Shown: positions 23,153-34,796, numbered from the stretch's first letter. The stretch is 64,000 nucleotides of DNA from Fragilaria crotonensis (GCA_022925895.1 JAKSYS010000037.1:1-64000); one strand, 5' to 3'. Made by a program: numbers and translations. The notes: a model not told the origin generated them from the sequence alone.

Positions 23153-23473
23153 ATGAATGTAAGTTTCAGCGACGTTGTTCTTGTGGTTGAATTACCACGA
23201 CGGCGCCCAGAAGAGACGAACGTGTTGTTCTGGACGAACGAGGACTATCAGCGCATGAGAATTGAGCATCAGACGCAACAAACGCGGAAAGCCCGCGTAC
23301 GAATTCGAGAAATGAAACGACGCATGGTCTCTCGCATCCAAAGAGTTGTCGACGACGACGTCGCCGATGCCAAAACATTGCACTCCGTGGATGAATTCCC
23401 GCATGCAGACTCTGTGCGCCTAAATGTTGAACCAGAACCAATCAAGAATCCGCGCACTGCCTTTGCGGCATGA
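23153..23473 (+). CDS. Small RVxF/FYxxxDYxRFR-family protein (member 5)
   Basis: A 106-residue protein of unknown function. The start motif is M-N-V-S-F (residues 1-5; the basic residue is missing), then VELPRRRPEETNVLFWTNED and YQRMRIEH, followed by a very basic helix-like segment (RKARVRIREMKRRM) and a tail with TAFAA at the end. A long open frame on the opposite strand covers the same bases; I favour the plus-strand reading because of the family core. Confidence 0.6.
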   Translation: MNVSFSDVVLVVELPRRRPEETNVLFWTNEDYQRMRIEHQTQQTRKARVRIREMKRRMVSRIQRVVDDDVADAKTLHSVDEFPHADSVRLNVEPEPIKNPRTAFAA

Positions 23474-24807
23474 ACCGAGACAAAATTAATACTTCGAGTA
23501 CATCGATTAATCCATGGACAGAAGGACTCGATCAAGTTTCTCATCGAATTATCGGTCCTCAGAAGGTGGTGTGCTTTGGAAAATCGGCCCGAGAGCTTGA
23601 TTTTGAGAGTTTCACTTGAGTTTCTCTTGATGTCTCCCAGAATTTGAACAAAGTATCGTTTATTTGAGGTCAAGAAGAATGAGTTCTGCGTGACGCAAAT
23701 CGCCGATGAACGTCTGAAGGGGATCGCCTCGTTAACTGTCTCACTGTCGATGGGTATCGGAACTTGCATCACGACATGGTTATCAACCAGCGAGAATGCA
23801 CCGACGATGACTGGCCACAATGGGGTTTCAAAGTTAAATGCCTCTAGCATTGTGGTTACAGATGCTTTACTTGCTCTGTACCTGGAGTTTCCTTGTTGCG
23901 TGTAGAATGTTAATGCATCATGCATGTTGCCATCGTATCACAGCAGTCGTGTGAAGGACATTGACGACACCCGCCATGGGAGCGTTTTCGGATAATCTTG
24001 CTGTGTGTTGTCATTGTTATTGTCAGGGAGTACACGGTACCATTACCAGTTCTATTGACTGTCTCCTGTCCACGTGACCTGTGAACGGCAGCGTCAATCT
24101 TTTACCTCACACGCTGATTGAGTGAACTGAAAAAAGGATGCATGGGTGTGTGCGTGTGTGCTATAAAAGGGGCGTACTCCAGTAGTACTTGTCTGTGCTT
24201 TGTGGGATGTAAACAATGGAGGCGTTCGCTTCAAGGGAAACCAAATGCCGTGTGCAGTCCGTGTCGGTCCAGCCCGTGCACGATTAATGACATCGAGGCC
24301 CGAGGGGGGGTAGACAATATATTATTTCACACTACTCGCCCCCGTGCAATCGTATGAATATAGCGAAGCTATTTTATGATACCTGGTATCAGGTATGCAT
24401 ATGGAGCGAAAGTAGGGAGCAAACAATGTTTATGTATGCATATCCAAACAAGAATATGTGCATGATACAAGTCCTCTGGGCGTTGTACATAGCATGGTGT
24501 GGAGTTTCGGTGTATATGCATACTACATTTTCATTCATATATTGGTCTATCATACTTGGAACAAATAATATGATAGTACTCGGAGACTCCGAGTACACGC
24601 TGTACTCAAGCACTTTGAACTGAGGCGTGAGACAGGCGCGTGGCAATCGGTGCGCATATTAACCACGTTTCAGAGGATTGAGGAGCTGAAGTGCAGTCCC
24701 ATGCACGTTCCAAACTTTGCATTCGCGTCGATCCCTCCAAGGAAGCAAGATATGTTTTATATTTTTGCTTTATCGGCGGTCTCACATAATGATCTTGCTT
24801 CCAAACA
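23474..24807. other. Intergenic stretch between small paralogues 5 and 6
   Basis: No supported gene. An open frame on the minus strand (23,269-23,925) lacks any recognised domain. A TATA-like CTATAAAAGG lies at about 24,160, but no recognised gene follows it closely. Confidence 0.4.
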
Positions 24808-25164
24808 ATGAAGAGCGTACAACAAAACGAGACAGACGCCATGAACATGAACAAGATCGAAGTAGTACATGAGTCCAAAACAGTGCGATTTTCTTGTTGC
24901 GACGATGTTCTCTTGTTTCAACCGATCGTCGACCCGAAGTTGAAGACTGATCTTTACTATTCTTCGGAGGAGTTGTTTGTGATTCGCAAACGCTTTGAAA
25001 TTGTCATCGCGCTGCATCGACAAGCGGTGCGAGCACGAAAGCTGGATCAGGAACTGAAGGCGAAAATGGCCAATTTGAGTTCCTCACGCAAACGATCCCT
25101 ACCGAGCAAGGAGAACCCAGCTGCAATGAACAAGCGACGACGAACACGTGTCACTTGTGAGTAA
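24808..25164 (+). CDS. Small RVxF-family protein (member 6)
   Basis: A 118-residue protein of unknown function. SKTVRF (about 23-28) is followed by CCDDVLLFQPIVDPKLKTDL, YYSSEEL and FVIRKRFE, the family core with E-L replacing D-Y. Lysine/arginine clusters near the C-terminus (NKRRRTRV) look like a nuclear signal. The first ATG at 24,808 gives an extra 11 residues before a second in-frame Met, and either could be the start. No intron, signal peptide or membrane segment. Confidence 0.58.
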   Translation: MKSVQQNETDAMNMNKIEVVHESKTVRFSCCDDVLLFQPIVDPKLKTDLYYSSEELFVIRKRFEIVIALHRQAVRARKLDQELKAKMANLSSSRKRSLPSKENPAAMNKRRRTRVTCE

Positions 25165-25445
25165 AGATCCGCGTACGAGGACTCGAGCTATCATTGACAG
25201 AAATAATCTTTAAAATATTCTAACCAACAGCTTTGTTACTATCCCACTCTGGCATCCTCTTCTCCGTCAGAGACATGGATACCGCGCAACTGTACAATCC
25301 AACTTGCACATAATATCAGGAGTTGCCATGCTTAGACCCGTAAGGAAGCGTGACTGAGAACTTGGAACACGACCGCACACATGTTTAGGACAATTCAACT
25401 ACGCGTTGCACATCTGCCCGAGGAATATTGGGACAACCGCAAAGA

Positions 25446-25850
25446 TTAAAACTTTGCGGATTTCCTGAACCCCTTCGCAGGCTGCAATCCCGCATTGAGT
25501 AAACTATCAAGGTCGAGACTGGCTTGGCGTTCCTTCTTTTTCGGCTTGGGAGGTCCTGTGGTCGCAGGGGCTGGAGCCACTGGCGCGTTGGGATCATAGC
25601 CGACAAGAGATGGAAAACACTGGCCAGGATCTGTGAGAGATGGATGCTTGGCGACAAAGTGCTGGTAGAGAAGAGCTGGCGTGGCGTTTACCATGAAGGT
25701 CTGCATGCAGATGCTGCATTTGTAGTGCACAGCGTCCTTGGCAGCCTTGGCCGCAGCAGCCCTTCGTTCTTCCTCAGTCTTAAAACTACCCATCTTCTCG
25801 AGGTTTTTCTGTCGAGCCGCCGCTGATTTTTGTCCATTGCCTCCGCCCAT
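25446..25850 (-). CDS. At2g23090-like small zinc-finger protein
   Basis: A 134-residue protein. The N-terminus MGGGNGQKSAAARQKNLEK matches the start of a small, widely conserved eukaryotic family (plant At2g23090-like, related to SERF/4F5-type N-termini). A zinc finger follows: CSICMQTF with H-x-x-x-x-KH (about 45-70), then a Pro/Ala-rich linker and a basic tail. Family function is poorly known; nucleic acid or chaperone-like roles have been suggested for relatives, but nothing here decides it. The start at 25,850 is fixed by the conserved MGGGNGQK. The C-terminal 50 residues are longer than in plant members. Confidence 0.85.
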   Translation of the reverse strand: MGGGNGQKSAAARQKNLEKMGSFKTEEERRAAAAKAAKDAVHYKCSICMQTFMVNATPALLYQHFVAKHPSLTDPGQCFPSLVGYDPNAPVAPAPATTGPPKPKKKERQASLDLDSLLNAGLQPAKGFRKSAKF

Positions 25851-26945
25851 GTTGGAATATCAATACCTCGTTCGTCTGCTGTAATGGAAAACGGCTTGCT
25901 GCCTTGAAAAAATGCTACCGCGGGAATGTGATTGGCATTGGGCAACGACGAACGACGACGTGTGGAGCGTGGAATGACCAAACGTGATTGATCACACGGT
26001 TGGAGATTCGTGAAACGAATGGCCACAGGCGAAAACGGACGACTACCAAACCGCTTCATTTACTGTTGTTAGTTACTGCTAGTACAATGGTCTACCAGGT
26101 AGTATGTATATTGTACATGCACTATGCACAGGTTCTTGTATCAAACTTCCTCGTATCTGCTGCATGGCACTACTGGTACTGTGCATGACGTAATGACGTT
26201 ACATGAATCTCATTCGCCGCCCGCTCCGACCACCCAACGGCTCCGACAAACGGGGGATGCATGTCCTACGTACTACATCATACGTCCTCGCAACAGAATG
26301 ACGAATGAATTCAGGGTTCTTATGTACATTACGTAAGTCGGTGCTACGCATATTGAGTTATGACGTTATGACACTCGGAGTATGAGAAATGTCGGCAAAC
26401 TTCTGTCTCGCATGTCGCCGGTCATCCCCACAACCGGACCTCTCTTTTGTCGTTTACCCGCCTCTACCGAGAACAATCCTTGGTCGGCGCCTTGGTCGGA
26501 TCCGGTTCAGGAGGAACGTATCAACGTCGATGAGGTCTTTATCATTCTTTTCATCAGGTAACGGTGTTGGAATTCTGCTGTAAGCTATTGATACACCTGA
26601 ATCCTGAAATCAGATCCGCGAGGCTGGCATCGACGACTTTGAACAAAAAGCTTGTAGGGGGAGTGACGTGAAAAATTCATTTTCATCGAAATCTGCGAGC
26701 AATTCCTTGACCTTGTTTCTTCGCGTGAAGCATGCGTGGTTGCAGAGATCAAGTTCGATGGTTACTAAAGCTTCTCGTTTAACAGTGCTGGCAACAATCT
26801 CTCTTCCTTGTCAGTAGGCCTCCTATTACGAATGAATGGATCGCACAAGGGATAATCAACACCCATGCGTGTGTGGTCATAAACTGAGATGACAGCCCAT
26901 CCGTTCGATCAAAAAGACTTGGAAGATCGGCGCACCACTGTACCA
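25851..26945. other. Gene-free stretch left of the duplicated protease segment
   Basis: No supported gene. It is bounded on the right by the segment that is duplicated at 60.2 kb. Confidence 0.4.
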
Positions 26946-28610
26946 GGTACGGAACGGGTCGTGTAAGGTTTTCTTGATCTGTCATTATCGCTACCGAGGC
27001 AGGAAAGTGAGGGAATGTACCGATAGATGAAACCTTCGAGGTGCACTGCATACTCTTCGACGTTCACATGTATCATGCCAATGTCCAGTGCGCAGTCCGG
27101 ATTGGCATTCCATGGAGTGATGCTTCTTGATAAACTGTTCGTTCGCCCTGCATAAATGTGGCGACGGTGGATGGTCATAATCATAGGTGTCTACTGTGTA
27201 CGTTCATCTGTGGTGTCACATATACCTTATACCTGCACCCATCATCTTTGGTGCTGCGTGACTGACGTTCCATCCTACAGCTCCTATCCTGGTTCAGGTA
27301 ACAGTCTGATGTAAGTACATCTCGAGGATTTCGCATGGCAAGCTATTTGAACTGGATTGAGAAGCCTGAGCTTCGGCAGCTTTGTTAAGGTTCACTATTG
27401 GCGCTTTGAAGGCGAGGATTACGCTTACAACTTTGATTTTCATTTGGCGACATCCTCCGTATGCCTGTTCTGTATGTATACATGCAATTGCTCATGTCGT
27501 TGATTGCCTGACGACAATCCCGATACACGTTTGCGTCCAAATCTTACGCGCATGTGGAGGGCCTGAATTTGCTGTATTTGCAAACGTTGGTAGTAATCCA
27601 GGTTGCATACTTGGACACTCTTGTGTACACAGAGGGATAACGTCCGCAGCCAGCACTAGTACCATAAGACGTGATACCCACCTGCACATCGGCGCTTGCA
27701 CTTGAGCCACGAATAAGCAACGGACCTCCGGAATCTCCTTGGCAGGTGCCCTTGGAACTTCCAGCACAGATTTGATTCGCAATTTTGAAACCGAATCTAT
27801 TGAAATCGCTGCAAGAAGTAGCACCCAGTGCGTTGATCGAAACCGACATGAGGTAAGTTGCCTTTGTCTGAGGATGACTTGAGAAGCCCGAGCCCAATGG
27901 CGGTCAAGGCCGTACCAACAGCAGGGAATTCGCGGTCTTGCTGATCTTTGCCAACGTCACGCCCGTAACTCGTGTGTCAAGAAAAATTAGTGCAACGTCG
28001 TTGATCAAATTAGTGTGATCATAGGATGGATGGATAAGGTACCTGCTTGCCGTTCTGTAATACTCATAAGGAGAATCATAAATGCTTGTAGAATTGACCC
28101 AAGTGCGGATGCTATAAACCGAAGAATAAGGAGAGTCTGGAGTCAAACAATGGGCTGCAGTCAACACAACATCACTATTGATCAAAGTCCCTCCGCAGTT
28201 GCCGGTGGCGATGGTTGTCGAAGATACGTAGGTGATCATCAGTTGCGTGAAGTATGGATTCCTCTTTGGATCTGCCTTCACACCTCCGACGATTCGAGAC
28301 TCCAAATTTCGCACCTTGGTTGTTAGAACTTCGTCAGCTTCATCCATAGCCGAGCCAGTAACAACAACTTGAGATGCGGCTTGAAGAACAAGGCACAGCA
28401 AGGGAAGAAAAAGGCTGAGGCGTCCTGTCATGATGTTGTTTGCCGTGAAAAGCTTTTCTTTGGGAAAAAATGAGAGCAGTTGTGGTTCTGCCTTATCATC
28501 TGTATCCGCAGTGCTTTGCATTCGTGCCCTCCAAATCCCATCAATACGCGTTCGTTTCCAATCTTACAGTTCGAGGTACCTGGGTTAGTGTACCAGAGAC
28601 ATTGGCAATC
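26946..28610. repeat. Segmental duplication, copy 1 (protease gene plus flanks)
   Basis: Homologous over its length to 60,160-61,905 in the same orientation. Shared anchors include GGAACGGGTCGTGTAA (about 26,950 and 60,165), TGTGGCGACG (about 27,155 and 60,462), ATGCAATTGCTCATGT (about 27,482 and 60,785) and the 5' flank word CGAGGTACCTGGGT (about 28,574 and 61,875). The copies are clearly diverged with small indels, so the duplication is old. Confidence 0.75.
27544..28431 (-). pseudogene. Chymotrypsin-fold (S1) secreted serine protease, triad present, frame broken once
   Basis: A secreted S1-family endopeptidase. It has a signal peptide (MTGRLSLFLPLLCLVLQAAS), an activation site ESR-IVGG, the catalytic His in LTAAHC, Asp in NDVALI and Ser in GDSGGP. 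The residue six before the active Ser, which is Asp in trypsin, is Gly here, so true trypsin specificity is doubtful. The frame changes once, near 27,925; compared with the paralogue at 60.9 kb one base is missing in a run of Cs. This could be genuine loss or a base-calling error. The start at 28,431 aligns with the paralogue. Three partial copies of its 5' flank lie in tandem upstream. Confidence 0.8.
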
Positions 28611-29225
28611 GCACCTCTGCCTTGTACTCCGAGTATCTATCATATTCGCAACCCTTACCATTCGTACGCTTCATCTGTCCGCCGTAGCTACCCAATAGTT
28701 TCATGTCCCCAATATCCGCAATCCTTACCAGTCGTGCCTGACGAATCTCATCAATCCGGTCCTGCTCCGATCGTGCATTCCGAGGTACAGGTACTACTAG
28801 TACCTGGGTGCCAGGTAGTGCATCAGGTACCCGGGACGTTTGGAATCACACCACTGCCTGGTTGGTATCTACTACCACTACATATCCCCTACTACGGTGG
28901 TCGCAACGTCGCAACCCTTTCCATTCGTACGCTTCTTCTGCCCGCCGTAGCTACCCAATAGTTTCATAGTGTCATGTCCCCAATATCCGCAATCTTTACC
29001 AGTCGTGCCTGACGAATCTCATCAATCCGCGTCCTGCTCCGATCGTGCATTACGAGGTACTACTATGCATACAGGTACAATACCTGGGTGCCAGGTAGTG
29101 CATCAGGTACATGTACCCGGGACGTTTGGAATCACACCACTGCCTGGTTGGTATCTATCACATATCCCCTATGATTACTACGGTGGTCGCAACGTCGCAA
29201 CCCTTTCCATCCGTACGCTTCTTTG
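28500..29225. repeat. Tandem copies of the protease 5' flank, about 260-285 bp each
   Basis: Three related blocks follow each other. CCGCCGTAGCTACCCAATAG occurs at about 28,680 and 28,935; GTCGTGCCTGACGAATCTCA at about 28,730 and 29,003; and CAACCCTTWCCATNCGTACG at about 28,646, 28,913 and 29,200. They begin where the protease gene's upstream region begins, so the promoter-proximal sequence seems to have been multiplied. No gene inside. Confidence 0.7.
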
Positions 29226-29285
29226 CCCCGACATCCGACATGCGACATGCAGACATGCATGATGCATGCCGCATGCCCAGATGCC

Positions 29286-29622
29286 CAGGCATGGCAAAAA
29301 TAGGCGGGCGCCTGCCGCTACGGGCCTACCCGCCTAAAATCGAACTTGGCATGCCGCCTAAAGTTAACCTAAATATAGGTATTCGTGCCAGATAATCCGG
29401 AATACAGCAGACTCGGGTCAGATACGTGTCGTCGCGTCTACTATGCTGGGCCTATCGGCATGCTACTACTCGCTACTGGCACGACTTGCACTACTGGTAC
29501 TGTACCGTACCCCTAACCCCTAACCCCACCGCCTATATATGCGAAGTCGGCATGCCGCCTAAATTTACCATTTTTGGCGGGTGTAGGCGCGCCGGCCGGA
29601 TCGCCTACTTTTGCCATGCCTG
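29286..29622. repeat. Inverted-repeat element, 21-bp arms
   Basis: Arms CAGGCATGGCAAAAATAGGC (29,286 on) and its inverse at 29,602-29,622 match at 20 of 21 positions. Inside are two direct copies of GGCATGCCGCCTAAA (about 29,349 and 29,550) and a short CCCCTAACCCCTAACCCC run (about 29,510-29,527). It could be a small MITE; no target duplication is clear. Confidence 0.5.
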
Positions 29623-29776
29623 CGCATGCCCAATTAATTCGCATACAGTCTCTACTAGTAGTAGTACACCCAGTACGCCAATGCTTGCCAATACTTCAAT
29701 TTCGTGCCTATCATACGCCGACATACAATCCCATCAATCCGCGGCACCGCGGCCTTTTCCAATCGTACAGGGACAT

Positions 29777-30402
29777 CTGGGACATCCGGAATTCCTTCTT
29801 GAACCTCAGACTTTACCGAGAGTTTTTTTGGGCTGTCAAATCGAGTCACGTGGCACACGACCGCTTAATAAATAACGTCAATGGATACTGGCTGGCGTCA
29901 TGAATGCAAATGGGGGCTTGGCAGGCTCGGAGGTTATTTCTTCTCGTAAATAAGTCCACGATTAGAAATCTACTCATGAATAAGTTGATGAGAAGATTTC
30001 TTCTCTTGAATAAGTTGATGAGAAGATTTCTTCTCGTAGATAAGTTCACGATTAGATACCTTCTCGTTTTTAAGTTAGACTTCTACGAGAAAGTGTATTG
30101 ATAGGATGAAATCTTCTCTTAAATAAGTTCATAAGAAGATTTCTTCTTATGAATAAGTTCATGAGAAGAATTCTTCTCGTAAATAGGTTCACAAGTAGAT
30201 TTCTTCTCGTAAATAAGTTCACGATTAGATTTCTTCTCGTAAATAAGTTCGCCACGATGCCACGCTGGCTCGCACGCTAGCCAATACTCTTCCGACATCA
30301 AAATGAACATATTCAGTTTTGAATATTGTTGAAATTTCAGTTTCCAATCTACGTATATCTGTGTAACCCACTAACAGAATAAGAAGGAATTCCGGATGTC
30401 CC
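29777..30402. mobile_element. MITE with CTGGGACATCCGGAATTCC-type termini
   Basis: The arms at 29,779-29,800 and 30,381-30,402 are perfect 22-bp inverses. The left end starts CTGGGACATCCGGAATTCC. A further 15-bp inverse of the left end occurs at 31,312-31,326, so a larger nested unit (29,777-31,326) is also possible. The interior is largely a 30-bp minisatellite. The left terminus matches 22 of 24 bases at 61,930-61,953, beside the Harbinger genes. Confidence 0.65.
29936..30255. repeat. 30-bp minisatellite
   Basis: About ten degenerate units of ATTTCTTCTCGTAAATAAGT followed by TCACGATTAG. On the minus strand it can be read as a ten-residue NLFTRRNLLV repeat in more than one frame; since the period is a multiple of three this openness is automatic and is not evidence for a protein. 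Confidence 0.75.
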
Positions 30403-30689
30403 CGGAATTCCGGGTTAACCCAAACATTTCAAGTTTTTGGGGATACGAGTGATTTCTTGTTGGGAGCATGGCGGAACCAGTACAGAAGTACTGTACTGCA
30501 AGGCAGAGCTCCTACGAATTGTTTTGTCCCAAAACATATCTTATATGCACACCCACCTGAACAAAAAAATAATGTCGTTAACGGGATTTGTGGATATTTA
30601 TAACGATCATGTAATGCCAGAATAAGATGGAAGGCGCCAATATTCCCTCTGCGCCGGCCGGCCGCAAGCTCAAGTTTGGATGTATGGAC

Positions 30690-31020
30690 ATTGCTCTGAA
30701 CACGATTTCCATTGAACCGATTTCGATGAACCAGATTTCCGATGAACCGATTATGATGACCCAGATTTTTAATGAACCAATTTTGATGAACCAGATTTTT
30801 AATGAACACGGTTTAATGAACTTGAATTCTTAAGAATACAGTTATTGAACCGTGACTCCTTATGACCAAAGAAATGAATCTGGATTCTTAATTAACCAAA
30901 GAAAATAACCGTATTCTAAATGACCGAAAAAATGAATCGGGATTCTTAATGAAACGGAAAAATGAACCGGGATTCTTAATGAACCGAAATAATGAACCGG
31001 GATTTTTATTGAACTTTTTG
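30690..31020. repeat. Short-period minisatellite, GAACCRGATTYNTAAT-type units
   Basis: Degenerate 15-16 bp units (for example ATGAACCGGGATTCTTA) run through most of this stretch, fused into about 30-bp higher units towards the right. It is flanked by GC-rich GGCCGGC palindromic words at about 30,650-30,662 and 31,028-31,040. No gene. Confidence 0.7.
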
Positions 31021-32074
31021 CCCTTGCGCGCCGGCCGACCGATGAATCAACAGATACGCGCCTGCCTATCTCTTCGCGCGCCAGCCTACATGGTAATGAT
31101 TCCTATTTTCAATAACCGTTTTCCATCGATTGATTTCAAATACTGTACGTGTTTGGATACGTCTATAACGTTCTTTGTCAGCGTGTCTGTTGTATCTTCC
31201 ATCCAAAATCCAAATGATGCATTTTTTCGAGCTCTTTTCTAGTTCTAATATTTCGGTCATTTGATTGCATTGCTCCATAATTATGTCCTCCACGTCCTCG
31301 ACCACCCGGTTTTCCGGATGTCCCAGTACGAGGGTACAAGTACATGTACCTGGCCAGTGTACCTGGTACTACAGATACGGCCAGTGGCCAGGCTATTCTG
31401 TGAACCTACGTACAGGTAGTAGAGATGCGGCCTGTGGCCAGGCTATTCTGTGAACCTAATTTGTAGAGATAGTAGACGATAGTATACCATTTTGAGCGGT
31501 TTTTGAGGCGTTCTTCTACCATTTCGGGTAGGTAGATCTCGACTACCCGATTTGTACCTTGTATGCATACCAGGTACCTGTAAATCCTATAGGCAGGAAG
31601 TTGAAAAGTATACCACTCGTGACACCTGATGATATACTTTTCGATTACTACATACCTGGAGTGCAAGTTGACTGTTTTTCGGAGTACGTCGTAGGGAGTT
31701 TATACGTACGATGGCGAGTACAGGTACCTGGTACATCAGGGGGGCCAAATCTCTGGAGTCTGAATAATTATTTTTGACATTTTACAAATAAATATTTGAA
31801 TATCTTTCACCTTTATCGTTGGCTATTACTTAGAAAATTTCTAGATATTTATGTACAAAAAGTGAAATTACTGCAGAAGTATCTTGAAAGTTTTACACAT
31901 AATTCTGTACAAAGGCTTTCTCCCCCACCATTTGGCTTGACATTCCAAACTTTCCCGCAAATATTTCTAGTGTGACATTCCAAACTTTCCCGCAAATATT
32001 TCTAGTCTTAAGCTGGCACAGTACTGTACTACTACTGTGTGTTGTTGCCAGCACACTAACAAGCACCATTGTTA

Positions 32075-33742
32075 TCAAACTGATACTCCTCGAACTCCAT
32101 CGCCAGGTTGCTGCTCTCCATTCATCCCTGCACCTCCAGTGATGTTTGCGCGTGCTAATAACAATTCCATATTGAAATCATTGTAGACAATTGTTGGCTG
32201 AACAGTCGCCACAGGAATTACCTCAGCTTCTTCTCCAGATTGTCCACTTGCAGCGTCAATTCCAGAAGCATACCTGAACTTCATTTCTCCAAGAAGTCAG
32301 CGTCAAATGTTGCTCCATGTTCTTGACGGTTGCGAAACACGTCAATCATTAATGCGTTGAAACGCTCTAACCCTTCCTTCGACCAACTTTTCGTTCCGTA
32401 AGTTTTTCCAGTGTATCTTGCCTCATATAATTGTGGAGAACTATCGCGAGGTGGCATTGTGGCTGGAGGTCCCATTCTCTGTACCATCCAATCATGCACT
32501 TTGTCATGTACGATTCGATGCACACCATCAGGAAGGCCTCGTCCGTCAGTGTGAACCACTGACTCAGAGGCTGCCTTGTGCGATTCTCCATGTACTTGCT
32601 GTACCTGACGACAGCCTTGACAAGGCAGTCAAGGAAGTCAATGTATCTTTCTTTAGATGCTGGACTCCTCATTCCAGCAATCTGATTAAGTTCAAACGTG
32701 ACAGCATATCCATCTCGCCCCAGTATTTTATCTGTGAAATAGCAGTTGTCAGTACAGAAAGTCAATCACAGTTACCACCATCCTGAGCAATATGCACGCT
32801 CACCTCTAAAAAGTTGTTTGATGGTTTTGATGACATTATTTCTATGCCTTTTCAATGCATCATTAACATGTTTCTTGACTCCATCCCACCAAGTCTTCAC
32901 TTCATCCTCGCCTTCTATCTGGAGCTTGCTCGCCATGAACCTACAAATTGAGTGTGGACTGTTGCTGAAGTCAAGTTCAGCCAGAGTTGCAAACTTTGCT
33001 TCGGAAATAAGAGCTCTTTGACCACCTTGTCGCATGAACTCTTGGCTTACTTTTCTAAGCTTAGTTCTTGTCAGTCCATCATGATCACCCATTTCCAATC
33101 TTCTCCTTACCGTTTTCGTCAATGCAGTGCGGCTGCTATCCTCCCGTCGTGACGCTTCTTGCACCAATTCGCATGTGTGAATTCCTAAATCGCGTGCAAT
33201 ATCGTCTTGCCTTCCTATTGTTGTTGCTGCTGGTGGTGTTTGTTGTTGAACTTGCTGTCGCTGTTGTTGTTCTTGAAATCGTTCTTGAAGTCGTTGTAGA
33301 TATCGTTGCTCTTGTTGTCGTCGCCTTGTTGTCGCTCCTGTTGTGATCTACCAGACATTCCTCCAACTCCACTTCCTGGATTCGTGAAACCAGCATGTCG
33401 ACCAGCTGTTGCAGCTTGACTGCGGGTCATGATCATGGGTGACAATGCTGCAGTTTGACTTCGGGTCATGATCATGTGACAATGTTGCTGCATCTGTTGA
33501 CTGCGGGTTCTGCTGGGCGACAACGTTGCAGCTTGACTCCGTCGTATCATTTGCGAATTGCCAGAAGGCGATGGTGATCCTTTCCTTGCCAGTTTGAAGA
33601 TTGCCCCTAACTGTAACTGGCGCTGCGTTTGGAGGCCCAGCACCTTTCCATGTCCATGATCACGACTGCCACCACCTTGATTGCTGGTGGCCTCTTTTTC
33701 CCGCGCTCGACGACATCTTGGTTGACTGCAGGTACACACCAA
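32075..33742 (-). CDS. Gene Y' of element B, conserved transposon companion of unknown function
   Basis: A protein spread over several frames, with introns and/or frame breaks (a GTGAGC-like donor near 32,803 supports at least one intron). The N-terminal part (33,742-33,230) is low-complexity, with repeated MTRSQ-A-ALSP units and a Gln run. The middle has KHVNDALKRHRNNVIKTIKQ. The C-terminal half has LTDEAFLMVCIES, then YTGKTYGTKSWSKEGLERFN and ALMIDVFRNRQEHGATFD. The SDEAF-like and EGxxxFNALxIxVxxNR motifs are shared with gene Y of element A. I know no function; a DNA-binding or regulatory companion of the transposase is a guess. The start is uncertain, as no ATG is clearly indicated. Confidence 0.6.
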
Positions 33743-34796
33743 TCAGAGCAAGCTATATGGCAGGCTCGTCAGGTGTGGTGTAGCCAACTGTCATCAACAA
33801 GATCTCTTGTTGTTGACAACTATTGTCAAATATGATTGTGCTGCATCTTGCGGGATGGTGCTTTGTGTGCTGGTCTTGTAAAAATTCAACGCCCTCGAAA
33901 TCTGTGTTTTATGTATGTATTTCTTTATGAACTAAATTATTCAAAAGAATTATTTTCAAGTCTTTCGAGCGAAGGGCACATGCATTGCTCAATAAGTACA
34001 TCCATTTAAATTTCTACTTATCCATATGTAACGACGCTGTAATAGCCGTACCAAAGTAATGAAGTGCATATGACGGTAGAACTACACTGCAATGCTGTGG
34101 TAGAAATACCGTACTGTACTATTGTACTCGGAGTAATAAGTAACAGTAGCTATAGTTATACTGTATGCTATTTTTGGGTACTGTGTACTACTGTGCACAT
34201 CTGTACATTGTTTGTTGACGTTCCCACATGTTTATATGACAAGCTACTGGTACTGCCTCGGACATGTTATTTCCAATCGTTATATATGTATATAACATAT
34301 ACGTATTTAATCACCACACTATGAAGTGTATTCAAGATTCATACATGTGCATCCCTGCCATAGTTTTGTTTACGCGGAAATGGGACTTGAAGTCCTCACA
34401 TTTCTAAACTAAAAAAATAAAGAGAAATCGTTTCGTGTAAATAGCATTTTTTACTTGTGTGACACATGTCTTCTGGGAGTTAAACTTCCGTTCGCAATCA
34501 AAAATTCGTATGCGATTAATATATCCTATGTATCGATCTTGTTACCAAAGTTTCTTATCAATTCCTAGGAAGCTTCTAGTTTTTTTGTATACTGTGTTCG
34601 AAGTCCCACTTCATGCTGTTGGAGTCTCTACGTTTGGTCCAGTACTCTACCTACGCATTAAATTGGAAATCTCTATCTATTTTCTAGTACATTTGCTACG
34701 TATCCCGCCACTCGAAAGCAATTTGTTCATGTTACCACCAACATTGTTCACACCAACATTACTGCTGTGGAAGTCTTTTCATTGTCTGCAATCGTT
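33743..34796. other. AT-rich spacer inside element B
   Basis: No supported gene. It lies between the heads of Y' and X' and probably holds both promoters. TATATATGTATATAACATAT-like sequence lies near 34,280-34,300. Confidence 0.4.

Noticed and set aside
23269-23925. A 218-residue open frame on the minus strand overlapping small paralogue 5
   Set aside because: No domain or signal is recognised, and the overlapping plus-strand gene has the family motif. The open frame is probably a shadow plus chance extension.
25688-26059. An N-terminal extension or overlapping gene on the minus strand next to the At2g23090-like gene
   Set aside because: The conserved MGGGNGQK start fixes the gene at 25,850, and the overlapping frame has no recognised features.
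29504-29530. A telomere-like CCCCTAA run
   Set aside because: Only about two units are present, inside an inverted-repeat element, so there is no case for a chromosome end or telomere relic.
29936-30255. A possible CRISPR array or repeat protein (NLFTRRNLLV units)
   Set aside because: The units follow each other without unique spacers, so it is a minisatellite; the coding look follows from the 30-bp period.
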